A program made the translations under genes and the position numbers. Of a DNA stretch of 64,000 nucleotides, positions 44,896 through 53,887 are shown piece after piece. The notes below the pieces were generated by a model. The model made no database searches, was not told the origin of the DNA, and saw only the letters and a program-made list of their open reading frames with translations. This stretch comes from Dankookia rubra (GTDB taxonomy: Bacteria; Pseudomonadota; Alphaproteobacteria; Acetobacterales; Acetobacteraceae). The stretch spans positions 23,119 to 87,118 of the forward strand of contig NZ_SMSJ01000021.1 of assembly GCF_004355005.1 (NCBI RefSeq), read 5' to 3'. Position 1 is the stretch's first letter, and every line of letters starts with the position of its first letter.

Positions 44896-45874
44896 CCAGC
44901 CGTTCCTCGGCGAAGGCGCGCACCGCGGCCCGCACGGCGGCTGCGCCGACCGGGTCGTAGCCGACATGCGCGCCGCGGGCGACGCAGGCATCGGCCAGCG
45001 TATAGGGCTGCTTCGTCGCGGCGTTCAGCATCGCCCCGCCTGCGCCTTCCTCCAGCCGGCAGCCGCGTGTCGTCTGCGCATCGGCCACCGTCACCAGTAG
45101 CGGCTGGAACGGGTTGTCGAAGCTGTGCTGGCCATTGGCGTATTCGGTGAGCGTCGCGTCGGCGCCAGCCGCCTTCAGGCGGGCCGCATAGTCCCGGCAG
45201 GGTCCGATCGCGACGTAGTCATCGACCACCCCGTGGAAGAGCCTGATCGGCGCCGGCCCCACTTCGGCATCCTTGGCGAAGCCGACGTTGCACGGGGTGT
45301 AGAGGCCGATATGGGCGGCGAAACGGTGCGCGGGATTGCCGTACAGCGCCTGGAAGCGGGTCATCGCCGAATAGACCGCGGCGACGGCCCCCTTCGAGAA
45401 GCCCATCACCGCGATGCGGTCGGCGCGGATCCGCGGATGCCCGGCCAGCCAATCCAGCGCGCGGAAGGCATCGACCATCATCGCCAGCGAATGCAGCTGG
45501 GTCTGGTCCTGCACCGTGCTGACGATGCCGCGCCCGGCGAAGCTGTCGAGGATGAAGGCGCCGAGACCGGCGGCGTTCAGCTCCCGCGCCCAAAGGTCGG
45601 TCGAGGCGCCGATGCCGCCCGAGCCATGCACCAGCACCACCGCCGGGACGCGCCGCCCCGGCGGCAGCGGGAAGGGCAGCCGCAACTCGCCGGCGATCAG
45701 CGCCGGCCTGGCCGCAGCCTTGTCGCCGGTGAGGAAGGCCTCGCCCGAAAGCGTGGTGGTGGCGAGCGGGATGGCCTCAACCCGGCCCGGAGCCGTCTGC
45801 TGGGCGCGGGCTGCGGGGGTGCAGGCAAGCAGCGCGGCGAGCGCCAGGCCGCCGAGGTTTCGACATGATGGAAT
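44888..45874 (-). CDS. Dienelactone hydrolase-family secreted hydrolase
   Basis: About 328 residues. A signal peptide (NLGGLALAALLACTPAARA) precedes an alpha/beta hydrolase: PAVVLVHGSGGIGASTDLWA, the nucleophile box VMGFSKGAVAAVYS, an Asp in FHGVVDDYV and a His in ANGQHSFDNP. Substrate unknown. The start is a problem: no in-frame ATG, GTG or TTG lies close to the signal peptide. An ATT at 45874, with GAGGGA eight bases upstream, is the best-placed candidate; a long N-terminal extension to about 46060 is the alternative but looks non-coding. Divergent from the acyltransferase gene. Confidence 0.78.
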   Translation of the reverse strand: MPSCRNLGGLALAALLACTPAARAQQTAPGRVEAIPLATTTLSGEAFLTGDKAAARPALIAGELRLPFPLPPGRRVPAVVLVHGSGGIGASTDLWARELNAAGLGAFILDSFAGRGIVSTVQDQTQLHSLAMMVDAFRALDWLAGHPRIRADRIAVMGFSKGAVAAVYSAMTRFQALYGNPAHRFAAHIGLYTPCNVGFAKDAEVGPAPIRLFHGVVDDYVAIGPCRDYAARLKAAGADATLTEYANGQHSFDNPFQPLLVTVADAQTTRGCRLEEGAGGAMLNAATKQPYTLADACVARGAHVGYDPVGAAAVRAAVRAFAEERLVR

Positions 45875-46005
45875 GGTGGCGTCCCTCGTTCTGGTGGCAC
45901 GGCCGGGGCGGCTTCGGTGCCTGGCCTGCCGGCACAGCCTCGCCCGGCACGGCGGCGCGGTCCATGCCCCTCGTCGGCCCTTGCCCAAGCCTCGATGCAC
46001 CGCAC

Positions 46006-47184
46006 ATGCTGCGGGAGATGCCCGACAGCACCCCTGCCCTGACCCTCTCGCTCCATCCAAGCATCGCGGAGATCCCCGCGGCCGAATGGGATGCCTGCGC
46101 TGGCGGCGACAATCCCTTCGTCAGCCACGCCTTCCTCGCGGCGCTGGAGACGAGCGGCAGCGCCAGCTCCCGCACCGGCTGGCTGCCGCAGCACGCCGCG
46201 CTGCGCGACGCGGCGGGCGAGCTGCTGGCCTGCTGCCCGGCCTATGCGAAGAGCCACAGCCAGGGCGAGTACGTCTTCGACTATGGTTGGGCCGATGCCT
46301 TCGAACGGGCCGGCGGCAGCTACTACCCGAAGCTGCAGGTCTGCGCGCCCTTCAGCCCGGTCCCCGGCCCGCGGCTGCTGGTGCGGCCGGGCGCCGGGAT
46401 CGGCCCGGCGGCGCTGGGCCAGGGGCTGGTGCAGGCCTGCGGCCAGCTCGACCTTTCCTCGGTCCACATCACCTTCTGCCAGGAGGCCGAGTGGACCGCG
46501 CTCGGCGAGACCGGCTGGTTGCGGCGCCTCGGCACTCAGTTCCACTGGCACAACCAGGGCTACGCGAGCTTCGATGATTTCCTCGGCGCGCTGGCCTCGC
46601 GCAAGCGGAAGGTGATCAAGCGCGAGCGGCGCGATGCCGCGGCCTCGGGCTATGTGCTGAAGACCCTGCGCGGGCCGGAGATCACGGAGCGGCACTGGAA
46701 GGCCTTCCACCGCTTCTACCGCAGCACTACCGACAAGAAATGGGGCCGCAGCGCCTACCTGACCCCGCGCTTCTGGCCGCTGATGGCCGAGGCGCTCGGC
46801 GACAAGGTCGTGCTGATGGTAGCCGAGCGGGACGGCGAGCCGGTGGCGGGCGCGCTGAATCTGCTGGGGCGGGAGGCGCTCTATGGCCGCAACTGGGGCA
46901 GCGTGGTGGACGCGCCCTTTCTGCACTTCGAGCTCTGCTACTACCGCGCCATCGACTTCGCCATCGAGCACAAGCTGCCGCGCGTGGAAGCGGGCGCGCA
47001 GGGCGAGCACAAGATCCAGCGCGGCTACCTGCCGAGCGCCACCTATTCGGCGCATTGGATCCAGCATCCCGGCCTGCGCCGCGCGGTGGAGGATTTCCTG
47101 GGGCGCGAGCGGCCGGCGATGCTGCGGGAGATGGAGGCGCTGGCGGAGCTTTCCCCGTTCAAGCGGGCGGGCGAGGCGGAGTGA
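46006..47184 (+). CDS. Predicted N-acyltransferase (GNAT-fold, COG3146-like)
   Basis: About 392 residues from ATG 46006; ATG 46018 is an alternative, and the longer frame to 45865 looks unlike protein. Typical segments are IPAAEWDACAGGDNPFVSHAFLAALE (in parts), GEYVFDYGWADAFER, YYPKLQVCAPFSPVPGPRLL, SVHITFCQEAEW, QFHWHNQGY with SFDDFLGALASRKRK, and VEAGAQGEHKIQRGY. This order marks the peptidoglycan-linked/GNAT group of COG3146. The acceptor is unknown. Confidence 0.88.
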   Translation: MLREMPDSTPALTLSLHPSIAEIPAAEWDACAGGDNPFVSHAFLAALETSGSASSRTGWLPQHAALRDAAGELLACCPAYAKSHSQGEYVFDYGWADAFERAGGSYYPKLQVCAPFSPVPGPRLLVRPGAGIGPAALGQGLVQACGQLDLSSVHITFCQEAEWTALGETGWLRRLGTQFHWHNQGYASFDDFLGALASRKRKVIKRERRDAAASGYVLKTLRGPEITERHWKAFHRFYRSTTDKKWGRSAYLTPRFWPLMAEALGDKVVLMVAERDGEPVAGALNLLGREALYGRNWGSVVDAPFLHFELCYYRAIDFAIEHKLPRVEAGAQGEHKIQRGYLPSATYSAHWIQHPGLRRAVEDFLGRERPAMLREMEALAELSPFKRAGEAE

Positions 47185-47683
47185 TCAGGCCGGCCTTCCG
47201 CCCCAGAATGCCAGGAATTCCGAGGCCGGCTCGGTGATGGTGTTCCGATCGGCGGTGTCGGCGACATACTGCCGGGTCGGCAGACAGGGTGCGTCGTCCA
47301 GCACCGTGCGCTGAATGTCGGCGGCGATCGCCCGCTGCGCCGCCAGGTCCGGCGCGTCGACCGAGGCTTCGCGCGACGCGTCTGGCCACGGTACGCCGGG
47401 CCAGCCGAACGCTGAGGCGGACGCGCCAGGCGAGCCTATCGGCATCGGCCTCGCGCGCTTCGAGCATTCGCGGCGGCGGGCGGCGCTGAGCGTCGAGACC
47501 GTAGAGCTGGTCACAGATCATCGGCGCGTGGTGGCGCGTGATCTCGACCTTGGTGAAGACCGAGTCGAGCACGGCGAGGTCGGTCCGCGGCACGTAGCAC
47601 GGCAACCGCGCCACGGCCGGCTGGGCCGGGGCGGATGCCGCCCGCAGCGCACCGGCACCGGTCAGCAGGGTTCGTCGCGGCAT
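47185..47683 (-). pseudogene. Remnant of a peptide-type ABC substrate-binding protein gene, internal deletion
   Basis: Both ends of a family-5 binding protein survive in two frames. The 5' part from ATG 47683 reads MPRRTLLTGAGALRAAS, then RTDLAVLDSVFTKVEITRHH and MICDQLYGLDAQRRPPPRML with AWRVRL, matching the N-terminus of peptide-binding proteins. The 3' part, in another frame, reads FGWPGVPWPDASREASVD, then APDLAAQRAIAADIQRTV, PTRQYVADTADRNTITE and FLAFWGGRP, matching their last 70 residues. The joint lies near 47410-47420. About 350 central residues are missing. The identification is by memory of the family pattern, not by alignment. Confidence 0.7.
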
Positions 47684-47974
47684 GGCAGACCGCGCTGCAG
47701 GAGGAAGGCTGGCGAGCGGCGTTTCCTGGCTCACCAATGCCGGCGCGACGGCAGGGCTGCAGGGACGGTGCGGGTCGGGCACGGAAAGGCAAGCCGCGGA
47801 CGGTTTTCCGGGATGGAACCGGGCGGCATGATGCGCCAGGCATGATGGTGGTGCGCATCGAATGAGAATCCCGGCCGGAATGGCAAAGCGCGCTCCGGCG
47901 GCGGCGCCGGTCTGGGCTGCGCCGGGACCGTCCAGAGGCGGCGTGAGGCACCCCGTCATGCGGGCCGCCTGAGC

Positions 47975-48853
47975 ATGTTGCTCGCCCAGGGTCAGCTGGC
48001 GCTGTCCATGGCGCTGGTCGGCGCCAATGTCGCGGTCGGCAAGCTGCTGGCCGGGGCGCTGCCGATCCCGCTGATCCTCTGCCTGCGCTGCATCCTGGCC
48101 TGCCTCGTGCTGTGGCCTCTGGCCCGCCTGCTGGACGGGTCCCTGCGGCTCAACCGCGCCGCGGCGCTGAACCTGGGGCTGCAGGCACTGCTCGGCACCG
48201 CGCTGTACAACGCCGGGCTATTGGCGGGCCTGCGGCTGACCACGGCGCTCGAGGGCGGGCTGGTGCTGGCGACGATGCCGGCGGTGGTCGCGCTCGGCAG
48301 CGCAGCCTGGCTGCGCGAGCGCTTGGCACCGCGGCACTGGGTCGCGGCGGTGCTGGCGGCCGGCGGCATGGCGGCGATCACCGTCGCCCGGCTGGGGGGC
48401 GAGGCGGGCGGCTCGGCGCTCGGCAATGCGCTGGTCTTCGCCGGCGTCTGCGGCGAGGCAGCCTATGTGCTGCTGGCCAAGCGGCTCGGTGGGCGGGTGC
48501 CGGTGGTGAGCGCAAGCTTCTGGATGCAGCTGTTCAGCGCGGCGATGCTGCTGCCGCTGGCGCTGCCCGGCCTCGGCGCGATGGCCGCGCTGGCCGACCC
48601 GGCACTGGCCGGGCTGCTGGTCTTCCATAGCCTGACCGCGAGCGTGCTCTGCCTGCTGCTGTGGTATGCCGGGTTGCGCCGGGTTCCGGCGGGGGTGGCG
48701 GGCGTCTTCACCGGCTTCCTGCCGGCGGCTGCCGCGCTGACGGCAGTGCTGGTGCTGGGGGAGAGCTTCACGGTGACGCATGCGGTGGGCTTCGCGCTCA
48801 TGGGGGGAAGTCTGCTGCTGGCAACCTGGCCGAAGCGGGACCCGGGCGCATGA
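47975..48853 (+). CDS. EamA/DMT-family transporter
   Basis: The product is 292 residues with about ten membrane segments in two EamA repeats (about 5-135 and 150-288). Markers are GANVAVGKLLAGALPIPLIL, a central GLRLTTALEGGLVLATMPAVV, and the second-repeat LLWYAGLRRVPAGVAGVFTG followed by LGESFTVTHAVGFALMGG. It exports or imports a small metabolite, not predictable. It starts the three-gene operon; its stop overlaps the next start (ATGA). Confidence 0.9.
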   Translation: MLLAQGQLALSMALVGANVAVGKLLAGALPIPLILCLRCILACLVLWPLARLLDGSLRLNRAAALNLGLQALLGTALYNAGLLAGLRLTTALEGGLVLATMPAVVALGSAAWLRERLAPRHWVAAVLAAGGMAAITVARLGGEAGGSALGNALVFAGVCGEAAYVLLAKRLGGRVPVVSASFWMQLFSAAMLLPLALPGLGAMAALADPALAGLLVFHSLTASVLCLLLWYAGLRRVPAGVAGVFTGFLPAAAALTAVLVLGESFTVTHAVGFALMGGSLLLATWPKRDPGA

Positions 48854-50862
48854 GGGCGTGGTTCGCCTGCAGCGGGGCGGAGTTGCTGGCGAGCGACCCG
48901 CGCGACATCGTCGGTCGCCTCGCCTCGGCACAGCAGGCGCGCGGCTTTGCCGGGATGCCGGACCAGGAAATGGCCTGGCAGGCGCAGGTGCGGGACCTGA
49001 AAGCCGCCGTGGCGGCCTGCGGCGGCAGGGCCTGGACCGTGGCGCTGGAATTCGACCTGCTGCGGCTGGAGAAGCGCATCGACGCGGTGCTGCTGACCGA
49101 CCGTGCCATCCTCTGCCTGGAGTTCAAGACGGCCGCGGCGACCAATGCTGCAAGGGCGGAGGCCGAGGACTACGCGCTCGACCTGCGCGACTTCCATGCC
49201 GGCAGCCGCGACCATGCCATCGTGCCGGTGCTGGTGGCGGGGCGGCACGGCTGGATGCCGCCGGCACAGCGCTGGCTGCTGCCGAAGCACCCGACCGACC
49301 CGCTGGTCTGCGGCGCGGAGTCGCTGGCCGACCTGATCGCCTGGGTGCAGGCGATCCTGCCCGCGCCCGCCACGCCGATCGATGGCGCCGCCTGGCTGGA
49401 GGCGCCCTACCGGCCGGTGCCGACCATCGTCGAGGCGGCGACCATGCTCTATGCCCGCAACGGCGTCGCCGAGATTGCCGCGGCGCGCGCGGATGCCACC
49501 AACCTGACCCGCACCGCGCGTGCCATCGCCCGGCATATCGAGGCAGCGCGGGCCGAGGCGGCGCGCATCGTCATCTTCGTCACCGGCATTCCCGGCGCGG
49601 GCAAGACCTTATGCGGGCTGAATGCGGTTTTCGGGCCGGCGCGGCTGGACGGGGCGGCCTTCCTCACCGGCAATGCGCCCCTGGTCTCGGTGCTGCGCGC
49701 GGCGCTGGCGCGCGATGCGGTGACGCGCGGCGAATGCGACCGGGCGGAGGCGGAGCGGCGCACCCAGGCCGCGCTGCAGAACGTGCACCGCTTCCTCGAG
49801 GACTGCGCGATCGATCCTACCCGCCTGCCGCCCGAGCGACTGATCGTTTTCGACGAGGCGCAGCGCGCCTGGGACGAGGCGAAATCGCTGATGGGCACAC
49901 AGAACAAGCGGTCCCGCCTGACCATGAGCGAGCCTGCGCATACGCTGGAAATCATGGGCCGGCGTGCCGGCTGGTCCGTGGTCCTGGCGCTGATCGGCAA
50001 CGGGCAGGAGATCAATACCGGCGAGGCCGGCCTGAGGGAATGGGGCCGCGTGGTCGCCGCGAATCCACGCTGGCGCGCCGCCGCGGCGCCCCGCGCGCTG
50101 TCCGCCGCTGATCCGGTGCAGCGGCTGACGGAGGGGATGCCGGATTGGCTGGAGATCGACCCCGACCTCGACTTGGTGGTGCCGATGCGCAGCGTGCGGG
50201 AGACCGCGGGCGCGGCCTGGGTCAATGCCTTGCTGGACAGCGACACGGCAGAGGCGCGGCGCATCGCCGAGGCGGCGCCCGCCCTGCCCTATTTCCTCAC
50301 CCGTGACCTGGCGGCAACGCGCGCGGCGCTTCGCCACTTCGCCCGTGGCCAGCGCCGCGCCGGGTTGGTGCGGGCCGCCGGGGCACGGCGGCTGCGGGCC
50401 GAAGGCCTCGGCGCCGAGGTGCCGACCAAGGAGGTGCCGGACTGGTTCCTGCGGCGGTGGCCGGATACCCGCGCCTCAGACGCGCTGGAGACGGCGGCCA
50501 CGGAATATGCCTGCCAGGGGCTTGAGCTGGATGTGGTGGGCCTGGCCTGGGGCGGCGATTTCGTGCGCGGCCAGGCGGGCTGGTCGGCGCGCGGCTTCGT
50601 CGGCGACAAGTGGCAGATCGCCGCAAAGGATGCCGACTTCATCCGCAACACGTACCGCGTGCTGCTGACCCGCGCCCGCTATGAGACGGTGATCTGGGTC
50701 CCCCGCGGCTCGCCGGCCGACGACCCCTTCCACGACCGTACCCGCCCCGCGGCCGAGATGGACGCGATCGCCGACTACCTGACGGCCTGCGGCGCCCGGC
50801 CGCTCGGAGCCGTCACACCGCCGCCACCGCCGGCGCAACCGGGGCTTTTCGCCAATGCCTGA
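48850..50862 (+). CDS. DUF2075 P-loop helicase-like protein with N-terminal PD-(D/E)xK nuclease motif
   Basis: The product is 670 residues. Residues 64-93 contain RIDAVLLTDRAILCLEFKTA: Asp78 then Glu91-x-Lys93, the nuclease motif of the restriction-endonuclease superfamily. The P-loop domain has Walker A GIPGAGKT (246-253), Walker B LIVFDEAQ (331-338), a motif III-like LALIGNGQEINTGEAG (379-394), and C-terminal helicase-type segments EYACQGLELDVVGL and NTYRVLLTRARYETVIWV. This is the DUF2075 family, related to superfamily 1 helicases and to Schlafen-type P-loops. Nuclease-helicase fusions of this kind are often defence or repair proteins; that role is inferred. ATG 48850 overlaps the transporter stop; the stop overlaps the next gene by 8 bp. 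Confidence 0.85.
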   Translation: MRAWFACSGAELLASDPRDIVGRLASAQQARGFAGMPDQEMAWQAQVRDLKAAVAACGGRAWTVALEFDLLRLEKRIDAVLLTDRAILCLEFKTAAATNAARAEAEDYALDLRDFHAGSRDHAIVPVLVAGRHGWMPPAQRWLLPKHPTDPLVCGAESLADLIAWVQAILPAPATPIDGAAWLEAPYRPVPTIVEAATMLYARNGVAEIAAARADATNLTRTARAIARHIEAARAEAARIVIFVTGIPGAGKTLCGLNAVFGPARLDGAAFLTGNAPLVSVLRAALARDAVTRGECDRAEAERRTQAALQNVHRFLEDCAIDPTRLPPERLIVFDEAQRAWDEAKSLMGTQNKRSRLTMSEPAHTLEIMGRRAGWSVVLALIGNGQEINTGEAGLREWGRVVAANPRWRAAAAPRALSAADPVQRLTEGMPDWLEIDPDLDLVVPMRSVRETAGAAWVNALLDSDTAEARRIAEAAPALPYFLTRDLAATRAALRHFARGQRRAGLVRAAGARRLRAEGLGAEVPTKEVPDWFLRRWPDTRASDALETAATEYACQGLELDVVGLAWGGDFVRGQAGWSARGFVGDKWQIAAKDADFIRNTYRVLLTRARYETVIWVPRGSPADDPFHDRTRPAAEMDAIADYLTACGARPLGAVTPPPPPAQPGLFANA

Positions 50863-51904
50863 CGCCCCTTACCCTGCCCTGCTGCAGGCCGTCGCCGACC
50901 TTCACCGCGCCGCCTTCACCGGCACGGTCCTGGCCACCGTCGCGCGTCGCGGCACGCCGGCCGCGGCCGAGCTCGTCTTCGCCGTCTTCCGCCGGCAGCA
51001 CCACGAACGCTTCCTGCCCGGCCTGCGGAAGCTCGGCCTGGATTGTCTGCCGCACGCCGTTGCCGCTGCGCAGTATCACTACCTGTCCAACCGCATCGGC
51101 GGCGTCTCGGTCGAATACATGCCGGAGAGCGACCGCAAGGCCTGGATCCGCTACGCCCCGCCGCGCTGGCTGTGGCACGGCACCGCGGTCTGCGGCATTC
51201 CCGGCGAGGTCTCCCGCGCCATGCTGCGCGGCTGGCACGCGCAGAACGGCGTCTCGCTCGGCAATCCGCGGCTCGGCTTCGTCTGCACCGGGCAGGTGGC
51301 GGAGGGCGATGCGGCGCTGGACGGCTACTACCGCGAATACGACCGCGACTTGGCACCGGAGGAGCGGCTGTGCTTCGCCAGGGCCGAGGCAGCCCCGCCC
51401 TTCGACCCCGCGGCCGCGCCCTGGGTCGAGGCCAGCGCCTGGCCGGCGGAGCGCCTGCGGAAGGCGCATCGCAACTACGCCATGGAATACCTGCGCACCG
51501 CCATCCCAGCCGCCATCGACCTGTTCGGCGCGACGGAGACGACCGCGCTGCTCGGACTGGCGCTGCGCCAGGTCGGCATGCAGTGGCACCAGGAACTGGC
51601 CGCCGCCGCCGGCATCGCCGGACGCGGTGCCGCCGATTTCGCTGCGCTGCTGGCGGCGGTCGCCACTGCGCAGGGCGACCGGGTGACGCAGCACGCCGAT
51701 GGCGCGGAACAGTCGAGCTGGGCGCTGATGCGCGGCGCGCCGGACCTGCATCCCGCCGCCTTCGAATGCTGGAACGCGCTGTGGGAAGGCCTGCTGGCGG
51801 CGCACGACCCAAGGCTGGAGCTGGTGGTGGAGCGCCGCCTCGACCTCGGCGACGGCGCCTTCGCCTGGCGCATCCGGCCCAGGCGAAGGCTCGTCGCGGT
51901 CTAG
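50855..51904 (+). CDS. Unknown protein with possible ATC-hydrolase/V4R-like C-terminus
   Basis: The product is 349 residues, soluble. The N-terminal 190 residues (ELVFAVFRRQHHERFLPGLR, AAQYHYLSNRIGGVSVEYMP, YAPPRWLWHGTAVCGIPGEV) have no family I recognise. The C-terminal part, YAMEYLRTAIPAAIDLFGAT to the final LVVERRLDLGDGAFAWRIRPR (quoted in parts), follows the layout of L-2-amino-thiazoline-4-carboxylate hydrolase-like domains. The Cys pattern of true enzymes is not evident, so activity is doubtful. It overlaps the nuclease-helicase gene by 8 bp, so the two are probably cotranslated. Confidence 0.65.
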   Translation: MPDAPYPALLQAVADLHRAAFTGTVLATVARRGTPAAAELVFAVFRRQHHERFLPGLRKLGLDCLPHAVAAAQYHYLSNRIGGVSVEYMPESDRKAWIRYAPPRWLWHGTAVCGIPGEVSRAMLRGWHAQNGVSLGNPRLGFVCTGQVAEGDAALDGYYREYDRDLAPEERLCFARAEAAPPFDPAAAPWVEASAWPAERLRKAHRNYAMEYLRTAIPAAIDLFGATETTALLGLALRQVGMQWHQELAAAAGIAGRGAADFAALLAAVATAQGDRVTQHADGAEQSSWALMRGAPDLHPAAFECWNALWEGLLAAHDPRLELVVERRLDLGDGAFAWRIRPRRRLVAV

Positions 51905-52873
51905 CTACTCCGGCTCGATCCCCGCTGTGCGGGCCATGCGTCCCCACTTGACGATCTCGTCCTTGATGAAGCTGCCGAACTCCTCGGGCGTCGAGCTGAA
52001 GCCGTCGAAGCCGATGTCGCCGAGCCGCTTCACCGTCTCCGGCCGGTCCCAGACGCTGCGGACATCGGCGTTGATCGAGGCCACCATGCCGGGCGGCATC
52101 CGCGCCGGCCCGATTAGCCCGGCCCAGGCCGCCACGTCGAAGCCGGGCAGCCCGAGCTCGGCCAGCGGCGGGATGTCCGGCAGCAGCTTGCTGCGCTGCT
52201 GCGTCGTCACGCCGAGCACCCGCAGCTGCCCGCCCTTGACGTTGCCGAGCGAGGACGACGCATCCACGATCATGCAGGATACGCGCCCCGCCATGACGTC
52301 CGTGATGGCCGGCGGGGTGCTGCGATAGGGGACATGCGTCATCTCGACCCCGGCCTGCGCCGCCATCGCGCCGCCGGCGACGATGCCAGTCGAGTTGCCG
52401 GAGGCATAGGTGAGCTGCCCCGGCTTCGCCTTCGCCGCCGCCAGCAGATCGGCCACGCTGCGGAAGGGCGAGCTCTCCGGCACCACGAGCCAGAAATTGT
52501 AGTTGCCGGTGCGGCAGATGGCGGTGAAGTCGGCGACCGGGTCGTAGTCGAGCTTCTTCATCAGCGCCGGGTTGGCCGCGCTCGGCGTGTTGGTGGTCAT
52601 CATCAGGGTCTGGCCGTCCGGTGCGCTGCGCGCCGTGGCGCCCGCCGCCAGCGCGCCATTGGCGCCGGCGCGGTTCTCGACCACCACCGGCTGGCCCCAG
52701 ATCGGCTCCAGCAGACCGGCCAGGATGCGCGAGATCGCATCGGTGCCCGACCCGGCGGCGAAGGGGACCAGGATGGTGACCGACCGGGCGGGCCGCCAGG
52801 GCTGGGCCCGGGCCGGCGAAGCCGCCAGCACGGCACCGGCGCCGAGCAGCGCGCGGCGGGAAAGCATCGCCAT
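51905..52873 (-). CDS. Bug/TctC-family substrate-binding protein
   Basis: The product is 322 residues. MAMLSRRALLGAGAVLAAS (Tat-like) ends at ARAQPW. Bug motifs are SVTILVPFAAGSGTDAISRI, GQPVVVENRAGANGALAAG, QLTYASGNSTGIVAGGAMAA, and MTHVPYRSTPPAITDVMAGRV (quoted in part). Ligand unknown. The ATG shares bases with the upstream acuI stop (ATGA), so the two are in one operon. Confidence 0.94.
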   Translation of the reverse strand: MAMLSRRALLGAGAVLAASPARAQPWRPARSVTILVPFAAGSGTDAISRILAGLLEPIWGQPVVVENRAGANGALAAGATARSAPDGQTLMMTTNTPSAANPALMKKLDYDPVADFTAICRTGNYNFWLVVPESSPFRSVADLLAAAKAKPGQLTYASGNSTGIVAGGAMAAQAGVEMTHVPYRSTPPAITDVMAGRVSCMIVDASSSLGNVKGGQLRVLGVTTQQRSKLLPDIPPLAELGLPGFDVAAWAGLIGPARMPPGMVASINADVRSVWDRPETVKRLGDIGFDGFSSTPEEFGSFIKDEIVKWGRMARTAGIEPE

Positions 52874-53859
52874 CAGCCGATCTCCACCACGACGCGGCCG
52901 CGCACCTGGCCGGCGAGGATCGCCTCCGCCACGCGCGGCACCTCGTCCAGCCCGACCGTGGCCGTCATTGCCGCCAGCTTGGTGCGGTCCAGCTCCTTCG
53001 CCAGCCGTGACCAGGCTTGCAGCCGCAGCGCGCGGGGCGCCATGACGGAATCGACACCGAGCAGCGCGACCCCGCGCAGGATGAAAGGCGCGACCGAGGC
53101 CGGCAGGTCCATGCCCTGCGCCAGGCCGCAGGCGGCGACGGCCCCGCCATACCTGATCTCGGTCAGCACGCCGGCCAGCGTCTTGGAGCCGACGGTATCC
53201 ACCGCCGCGGCCCAGACCTCCTTGCCCAGCGGGCGCGCGGCACCGCCGGCATAGCGGTCGCGCGGCACCACCTCCTTCGCGCCGAGGCTCTCCAGATAGG
53301 CCTGCTCCTCCGGCCGCCCGGTGCTGGCCGCGACATACCAGCCGGCCGAGGCGAGCAATGCGATGGCGACCGAGCCGACGCCGCCCGCCGCGCCGGTGAC
53401 CAGCACCGGGCCGCGCTCGGGCGTCAGGCCGTGGCGTTCCAGCGCCATGACGCAGAGCATCGCCGTATAGCCCGCCGTGCCGATCGCCGCGGCCTCAGCC
53501 GGGGCCATGCCCTCGGGGAGCGGCACCAGCCAGTCCGCCTTGACCCTGGCCTTCGGCGCATAGGCGCCGCAATGCGTCTCGCCGACGCCCCAGCCGTTCA
53601 GGAGGACCCGGTCGCCGGCCTTCACCGCGGGGTTGCTCGACTGCTCGACCACGCCGACCAGGTCGATCCCCGGCACCATCGGGAAGCGCCGCACCACGGG
53701 GGCACGGCCGGTCACCGCCAACCCGTCCTTGTAGTTCACCGTCGAATGGGTGACGCGCAGCAGCACATCGCCCTCGGGCAATTCGCTGTCGGCGAAGTCG
53801 CGGAAGGCGGCGCGGCCGGGTGGCCCGGCCTCCGGCTTGTCCACCACCAGGGCCTTCAT
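52873..53859 (-). CDS. acuI: MDR-family oxidoreductase, acryloyl-CoA reductase (AcuI/YhdH)-like
   Basis: The product is 328 residues. The quinone-reductase-type zinc-independent MDR fold shows VTHSTVNYKDGLAVTGRAPVV (in part), PGIDLVGVVEQSSNP, the NADPH loop VTGAAGGVGSVAIALLA at about 155-171, and VVPRDRYAGGAARPLGKEVW. The phrase NYKDGLA near residue 43 is characteristic of AcuI, which reduces acryloyl-CoA to propionyl-CoA. A general enoyl reductase is possible. Downstream is the Bug gene. Confidence 0.9.
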   Translation of the reverse strand: MKALVVDKPEAGPPGRAAFRDFADSELPEGDVLLRVTHSTVNYKDGLAVTGRAPVVRRFPMVPGIDLVGVVEQSSNPAVKAGDRVLLNGWGVGETHCGAYAPKARVKADWLVPLPEGMAPAEAAAIGTAGYTAMLCVMALERHGLTPERGPVLVTGAAGGVGSVAIALLASAGWYVAASTGRPEEQAYLESLGAKEVVPRDRYAGGAARPLGKEVWAAAVDTVGSKTLAGVLTEIRYGGAVAACGLAQGMDLPASVAPFILRGVALLGVDSVMAPRALRLQAWSRLAKELDRTKLAAMTATVGLDEVPRVAEAILAGQVRGRVVVEIG

Positions 53860-53887
53860 GCGGGTATCCTCCCTTTGTTTCGTTGCG

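Noticed and set aside
47684-47974. A 266-codon leftward frame extending the pseudogene upstream to 47959
   Set aside because: The part before the twin-arginine-like start at 47683 is unlike protein; only the remnant itself matches a family.
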